This document shows, piece by piece, positions 59,690 through 64,000 of a stretch of DNA of 64,000 bases. The translations under genes and the position numbers were made by a program. Positions within the stretch are counted from its first letter, which is position 1, and every line of letters begins with the position of its first letter. Below the pieces are notes generated by a model. It saw only the letters and a list, made by a program, of their open reading frames with translations. It was not told the origin of the DNA and made no database searches. The stretch comes from Wurfbainia villosa (lineage: Eukaryota; Streptophyta; Magnoliopsida; Zingiberales; Zingiberaceae). The stretch is taken from assembly GCA_025175895.1 (NCBI GenBank), contig CM045988.1:95096960-95160959 (forward strand), read 5' to 3'.

Positions 59690-60130
59690 TCGGTGATGGA
59701 ATGTTTCACGATCATTGTGAGAGAAATAAATCACATAAAATTTTATAGGTCTTAACATGGTGAAAAAGACACGTGGAGGTCATCTGAATTCAAAAAAAAT
59801 TTAGACCTTCGAAATCGATCTATGTCATTTCTGTAAACATCGTTGTACCTTAGCTATCCTGTCATTCCCGTAGAGACGAATTCCGGGACATATTCTACAA
59901 AAGTTGAGAATTTACTCAACTAGCAACCCTTTTCTATCCGTCCCAGGACACTGATGAAAAGGAGATAAATCACGAGGAGACAAAGTCCCTTGACATGGTG
60001 ACAAAATAGAGAGGGATCCATCTGACACTAGGAGAGATTTCAAACCCCTCATCCGACATCAAACCCAGTCCATTCTATAAGCAACACTCTGTTCTTACCA
60101 TCGCGCTATCCCCGTGGGGACATATTCGAT
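59690..60130 (-). mobile_element. Two adjacent tRNA-derived SINE-like copies, minus orientation
   Basis: 59700-59900 and 59945-60125 are similar to each other, sharing AGATAAATCAC, TTGACATGGTGA-AAA and CCCGTAGAGAC/CCCGTGGGGAC followed by ATATTC. On the minus strand the second copy starts with CCCCACGGGGATAGCGCGATG, where TAGCGCGATGG fits an RNA polymerase III A box, and GGGTTTGATGTC about 40 bases later is a possible degenerate B box. These features suggest a SINE, but the 3' tail and target duplications are not clear. Confidence 0.4.
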
Positions 60131-61016
60131 GATGATAGATATAAGACATTTATCTGTCGATGGTGGGAAAAAAAAACACCCAAAGAAAATCTCATCCACG
60201 GGTCGCATCTCCTCCTCCCTCACTCACTCAGAGGTCAATAAATGAAAAGCTAATATTCATAATGACAAAGAACGAGTATACATAAATTGGACAATGAAAT
60301 GAAAATTGCTGTGCCACACTGTCCATTAAAACAAAAGCCACTGTAAAAGAGTGGAAGACATGGAGGAGTGGAGATATAAGAAGATGGAAATCCAACCCTA
60401 CTTAGAGAAAAAAGGTCATTAGCAACAGCTAAAGTTCCCCGGTCCCCGCACCATTATCGAACCTAATCCAAAATAAAGAGGACAAGAACTCGATGTGCTC
60501 TTAAAAGGCCCACAATGATACAAGATTTCTCAGTCGTTATATGATTCTTTCATTGTCACTCTTTAACTTGCTGTTATTCTCTTCAAATAGTTCCCGTCAG
60601 TGCTATCACTGTTCGAGCATTTGTATTTAGCAACCATTATTAGTCTACAAAATGGTAGGTTTGGAGCCAAAAAATTTGGCAGGCATCTCAAAATTCTTCA
60701 GCAAGAACTGTAAGCAATCATCCCTTGCATTATTTATTTATTTTCAACGATCAAAAAGTATTCAACTCAAGTCTTTGATCATTGGCTTTTAATTCTGTGA
60801 GTTTCACACTTGCAGACCCTCAATTCCCATCCCTTCTGAGTTGGATTAGATTATATTAGATCAGGACATTTCATTAGTAACGAAGGATTCGATCTCAGGA
60901 ACTGTGATTTATAGTTCTACTAAATATACACATAAAAAGAAAGCGAAAGAGGAAAATAGGAGAGGGCGGCATGAACAAACAGAAAAGAAAGGATTATTTA
61001 GTTTGAAGTACGTACC

Positions 61017-62027
61017 TCATGGAGATTCTTTGGCTGAAAGCCTCTTCAAGAGCTCGTAGGTGGTGATCATGGTGGTGGCGGACAATGACATGGAAACCCA
61101 CCTCGGACCCAGGCCTCGGTAGCATGCTCCCCAACCCCCTTCTCTGAGAAGGCTCCTCACTGTTCGCCCAATTGTCATCCTTTCGCCCTCACCATCCAAC
61201 ACCTGCATCCGAGTCTTGATTGTGTCAAGCGGCATCGTTATGACGGCGGACGCTCCGCCAGCCACCGCTGCGCTCAACCCCTGCACTGCCATCACAGCTC
61301 CGTAAGTCGGCCTCAACTCGCCACCGCCTTCGGTCATGCGGCAGCCGATACCGCTCCAGATGAGTCTCTGAGAGAGGTTGTAGGAGGCCCACCAAACGGC
61401 GTTTGATGGCGCATAGGTGAGGATCGACATTCCGAAGCCTCTGTAGAGGCCGCGGAGGCCATCGGAGCAAAGGATCTTCTTGAAAGCGTCGACACCACCG
61501 CGGTACTTAGCGGCGGCAGCGGAGCCCTGCACCATGAGGCGTTGGCTGACCACATCGATCGGCGTCCAGACGAACTGGGCGGCGATGGCCGCGCTAAGGC
61601 CGGCGGCAGCTGAGGCGGCAGCCGAAGCTGCAGGCTCAGGGACGCCAAAGCGGAGGGTCGCTGTGCCGACAGCGCTCTTGGTGGCCTCGAGTGCGCCCAT
61701 GTAAAGCGCCCGTGCGGGGACGGTACCTGCGAGGGAGGTGGCGAATCCGCGGTAGAATCCACGGGGTCCCTCATGGCGGAGGATGGACGCGACCGCACGA
61801 AGGAGGCACGGAGACGGCGGCTGCGCGACCTGAATCCGAGTCTTGAGGACGACAGCCGGGTAGAGAGCCGCAGACACGCCCGAGAAAAGTGCCGCGCCGA
61901 GGACGAAAAACCGCCACTTGTCGAGCATCTCCCAGTCCACCTCCGCCGGCAAGTGGATCTCCACTTCTGCCGTAGCCGCCACACTCTCCTCCTCCTCCTC
62001 CGCCCCTGTAGCGGCCATATAGCTCAT
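61017..62027 (-). CDS. Mitochondrial carrier family protein (SLC25A44-like)
   Basis: A single-exon minus-strand ORF of 336 residues. An acidic, non-cleaved N-terminus precedes three tandem carrier repeats of about 100 residues, each starting with the family signature: PAVVLKTR (about 58-65, with V in place of the usual acidic residue), PIDVVSQR and PLDTIKTR. RGF and RGL turns follow each (GFYRGFATS, GLYRGFGMS, CYRGLGPRW). Six membrane helices are expected. Carriers of this type exchange metabolites across the inner mitochondrial membrane; animal SLC25A44 is a branched-chain amino acid carrier, but the substrate of the plant relatives is not settled. An ATG four codons later (MAAT, 62015) is an alternative start. 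Codon use is strongly GC-rich. Confidence 0.9.
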   Translation of the reverse strand: MSYMAATGAEEEEESVAATAEVEIHLPAEVDWEMLDKWRFFVLGAALFSGVSAALYPAVVLKTRIQVAQPPSPCLLRAVASILRHEGPRGFYRGFATSLAGTVPARALYMGALEATKSAVGTATLRFGVPEPAASAAASAAAGLSAAIAAQFVWTPIDVVSQRLMVQGSAAAAKYRGGVDAFKKILCSDGLRGLYRGFGMSILTYAPSNAVWWASYNLSQRLIWSGIGCRMTEGGGELRPTYGAVMAVQGLSAAVAGGASAVITMPLDTIKTRMQVLDGEGERMTIGRTVRSLLREGGWGACYRGLGPRWVSMSLSATTMITTYELLKRLSAKESP

Positions 62028-62449
62028 CTCCCCTACTCGATCTCTCTATCAAACTCTCGACCTCTCTTCCATCTCCTCAGAAAACCCCTATGATAAGACT
62101 AAACCTAATCTACCCACACTATATTAACCAAAAACTGCAACGTATTCAGACAAAGAGAAGGTGTAAGAATCCAAGCTTCTCTGTCAACTCTCGAGAGGAG
62201 ATCCTCATCGGAGTAAGCTCTCCGTTCATCGACGACATGGTCGCCTCCAGAGCAGGATCCAGAATTGCGCAAGAAAGGGGACGACGACGAAGCGGTGCCT
62301 TTAGGGGTAAGTACTATTTATTAGATCTAGAAGGGACTTAATTGCATATTTCTAGGCCCTTTCTACGGAGGGCCAAAGGGACACGTGTAACTTCACAGCT
62401 GATGATCGCGTTTTGGGGTCCTCAAAACCAGTTTACCAAGACACAAGGA

Positions 62450-62459
62450 TGACGTGTCA
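62450..62459 (-). promoter_or_regulatory. ACGT-core bZIP-type element upstream of the carrier gene
   Basis: TGACGTGTCA is an almost perfect dyad with an ACGT core, of the kind bound by plant bZIP factors, about 420 bp upstream of the carrier start codon. Its function here is inferred only from sequence and position. Confidence 0.3.
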
Positions 62460-62879
62460 GGCTTTACCGCTTTCAACGACCCAGCTAACGCACTTTTTGA
62501 TCGTTACGCTTCCACTTTTCTACCCAACATCTGCTTGGGCAACCATGACCATTATTAAAGCGAGATAATTGGGTGACATTTGGGTAAAAGAAATGGGAAG
62601 TAAATGTATCATAGTTTCCTCCTCTTCTGACCCGAAGCATACCGGCAACGCCTTTTTTTTCTTTCACTCGATGAGACTGCGGGTCCCTTGTTCGAGCCAC
62701 TTATCGAGAGTGGGTAAAGATTGGAACTATGAACTGAATTCGATACCTTGTGATAGATCGACTGTTTTATTTATTATCAATGTATTTATATTATAAAAGA
62801 TAATAAAATTTATAATTTAAGTTACGAAATAAAATCTATGTAATCTGATTACATTCTAAATTGTAATTTGAAAAATATT

Positions 62880-63290
62880 TGATGCTCAATAATCGAAGTC
62901 GATCGTCATCGTCCATTGCTCTCATCGATCGATCAATCATTGATTGATTGTTGTTGCTAGCCGTCGATCGCTGTCGTCGGTCGTGACCATCGTCGCCAAT
63001 CGATTGGCCACCTTCATCGCCACCATTGTCGTCGTCGCCATCATTGTCACCATCATCGCCGCCGCCACTGTTGTCACCGTCGTCGATCGGCCTCCGTCGT
63101 CGTCGTCAATCGACCCCTATCGTCGTTGCCGCCGATCCACCCCCACCGTCATTGATCGATTGGTCGGCCCCCACCATCGTCGATCGCCCGATCAGTCGAC
63201 CGCCATCGTTGCCGACTGACCGCCCTCATCGAGCCGATCGACCAATCGCTCGCCTTCGCTATCGATCGATCCTTACCGTCCTTGTAATAC
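62880..63290. repeat. Degenerate GTC/ATC simple-sequence region
   Basis: Rich in TCGTC, CATCG, CGATCGAT and CACCATC words with no fixed period. The overlapping open frames are low-complexity Ser/Pro/Arg/Val and appear to be by-products of the repeat. Confidence 0.7.
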
Positions 63291-63439
63291 ATATCAAATA
63301 AAAAAAAATATATAATTATCTTTATAATCTAAAATTAATGTAATTTTTATCCAAACATAGTATATAATCAAGATTACGTTACTTTATATTACAAACTTAT
63401 TACATTACAAGTATCCTTGACCTTAATAATCTCTGTCAA

Positions 63440-63516
63440 AATTCGAAAGAGAATAAATTATAAAAGAGCTATATCTGTGGACGCAATTAATAAGACAATG
63501 GATAGTCATTTAAATA
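63440..63516 (+). repeat. Dispersed repeat family C, copy 2
   Basis: Diverged copy of 57643-57722, same orientation. Confidence 0.6.
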
Positions 63517-64000
63517 GTCCTCAGGGCAAACCTAGATAGCTAGCACAGTCGTGTTAAGACTTGAAAGGATAAGGGGTTGATTCTTGGAGGTGACGATCAG
63601 ACTATCGATGACTCCGTATTTCTGCGCTAGCCACTTGAGACCTGATTTAACCCCTCCACACGTAGAAGCAACGATGAAGGACCACTAATACGACGATTCT
63701 ATATTTTTGAATAGTCATCTAAATTCGGAATAAAATTTTAAATGGTCTTCCAAATTAATTTTTATTTATTATATAAATTTATACCGCACGGATCGCACAA
63801 GCTGTGGGGGTGTTGATTATTGAGTACGAAGGACATTGATCCTCCTGCGGTTTAATGACTCGGCGGGGCGCCGGTTGGATACGGTGGTGGGCCGAGCCGG
63901 TCCGATTCGATTTAAAACGTCGGATGCGATGGTCCCGTATAAATGATGACGAAGGGCACGTGTTTCTCCTGTGATATGTTTGGGGTGCCGATAGTTGATA

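Larger units (their letters stand above)
56268..61016. other. Intergenic DNA with transposon remnants
   Basis: 56268-57060 has a short Gln/Asp-rich ORF (56836-57048) without recognisable family. 57240-57400 is dense in CGATCC and GGATCG words forming imperfect palindromes. 57643-57722 and 58650-58960 are dispersed repeats. 58190-58620 is single-copy-looking and about half GC, with no gene recognised. 59270-59330 has a TTTATATAG box without a following ORF. 59690-60130 holds SINE-like copies. 60150-61016 probably contains the 3' UTR of the minus-strand carrier gene. Confidence 0.45.
62028..64000. other. Upstream region of the carrier gene and window-end DNA
   Basis: 62028-62500 is likely leader and promoter of the minus-strand carrier. 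62880-63290 is simple-sequence DNA. 63300-64000 has repeat family C at 63440-63516 and no recognised gene. Confidence 0.45.

Noticed and set aside
62640..62720. Possible tRNA-like segment with GTTCGAGCC
   Set aside because: The surrounding bases do not form acceptor, D and anticodon stems in any register I could find.
62944..63301. Two overlapping open frames of 91 codons
   Set aside because: They lie in GTC/ATC simple-sequence DNA, encode low-complexity Ser/Pro/Arg strings and match no family.

Overview
The window is nuclear DNA of a flowering plant. Genes carry GT-AG introns, AT-rich intergenic DNA is interrupted by GC-rich first exons, and the gene families are plant-specific (GRF, AINTEGUMENTA-like AP2, BIG GRAIN 1-like, DUF1677). 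The GC-rich 5' coding ends and the family makeup suggest a monocot, possibly Zingiberales. That placement is an impression and is not proven by the sequence.

Layout. At 360-1589 lie the last exons of a WD40-type gene whose 5' part is outside the window. A foldback element (about 2690-3530) and a small hAT-like element (about 3943-4795) follow. From 4835 to about 18752 there is a large LTR retrotransposon (element 1) that encodes only a Gag-type protein. A second, degenerate Ty1/copia element (element 2, 6873-14295) is nested inside that gag gene. The nested insertion has a perfect 5-bp target duplication (ATTAG), but its two LTR ends face in opposite directions. Removing it restores the host gag frame exactly.

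The ordinary genes follow: a single-exon DUF1677 protein (19574-20035); a six-exon SPL2-like membrane RING E3 ligase (22258-29520); a short growth-regulating factor with a degenerate miR396 site (33143-34103); a nine-exon AINTEGUMENTA-like double-AP2 factor with the family's 9-base microexon (35556-38835); a single-exon BIG GRAIN 1-like protein (47808-48872); and a single-exon SLC25-type mitochondrial carrier on the minus strand (61017-62027). The 9-kb interval 38836-47807 has no supported gene.

Two decayed DNA transposons lie between BIG GRAIN 1-like and the carrier: a PIF/Harbinger ORF1-type gene with one nonsense codon (51696-52961) and the 5' part of a CACTA element with a TNP2-like transposase pseudogene (53628-56267). 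The last 8 kb hold dispersed repeats, two SINE-like copies and simple-sequence DNA. Functionally, the GRF and the AINTEGUMENTA-like gene are neighbours from two families that both promote cell proliferation in organ primordia, and the BIG GRAIN 1-like gene also belongs to a growth-related family. The other genes have no evident shared pathway.
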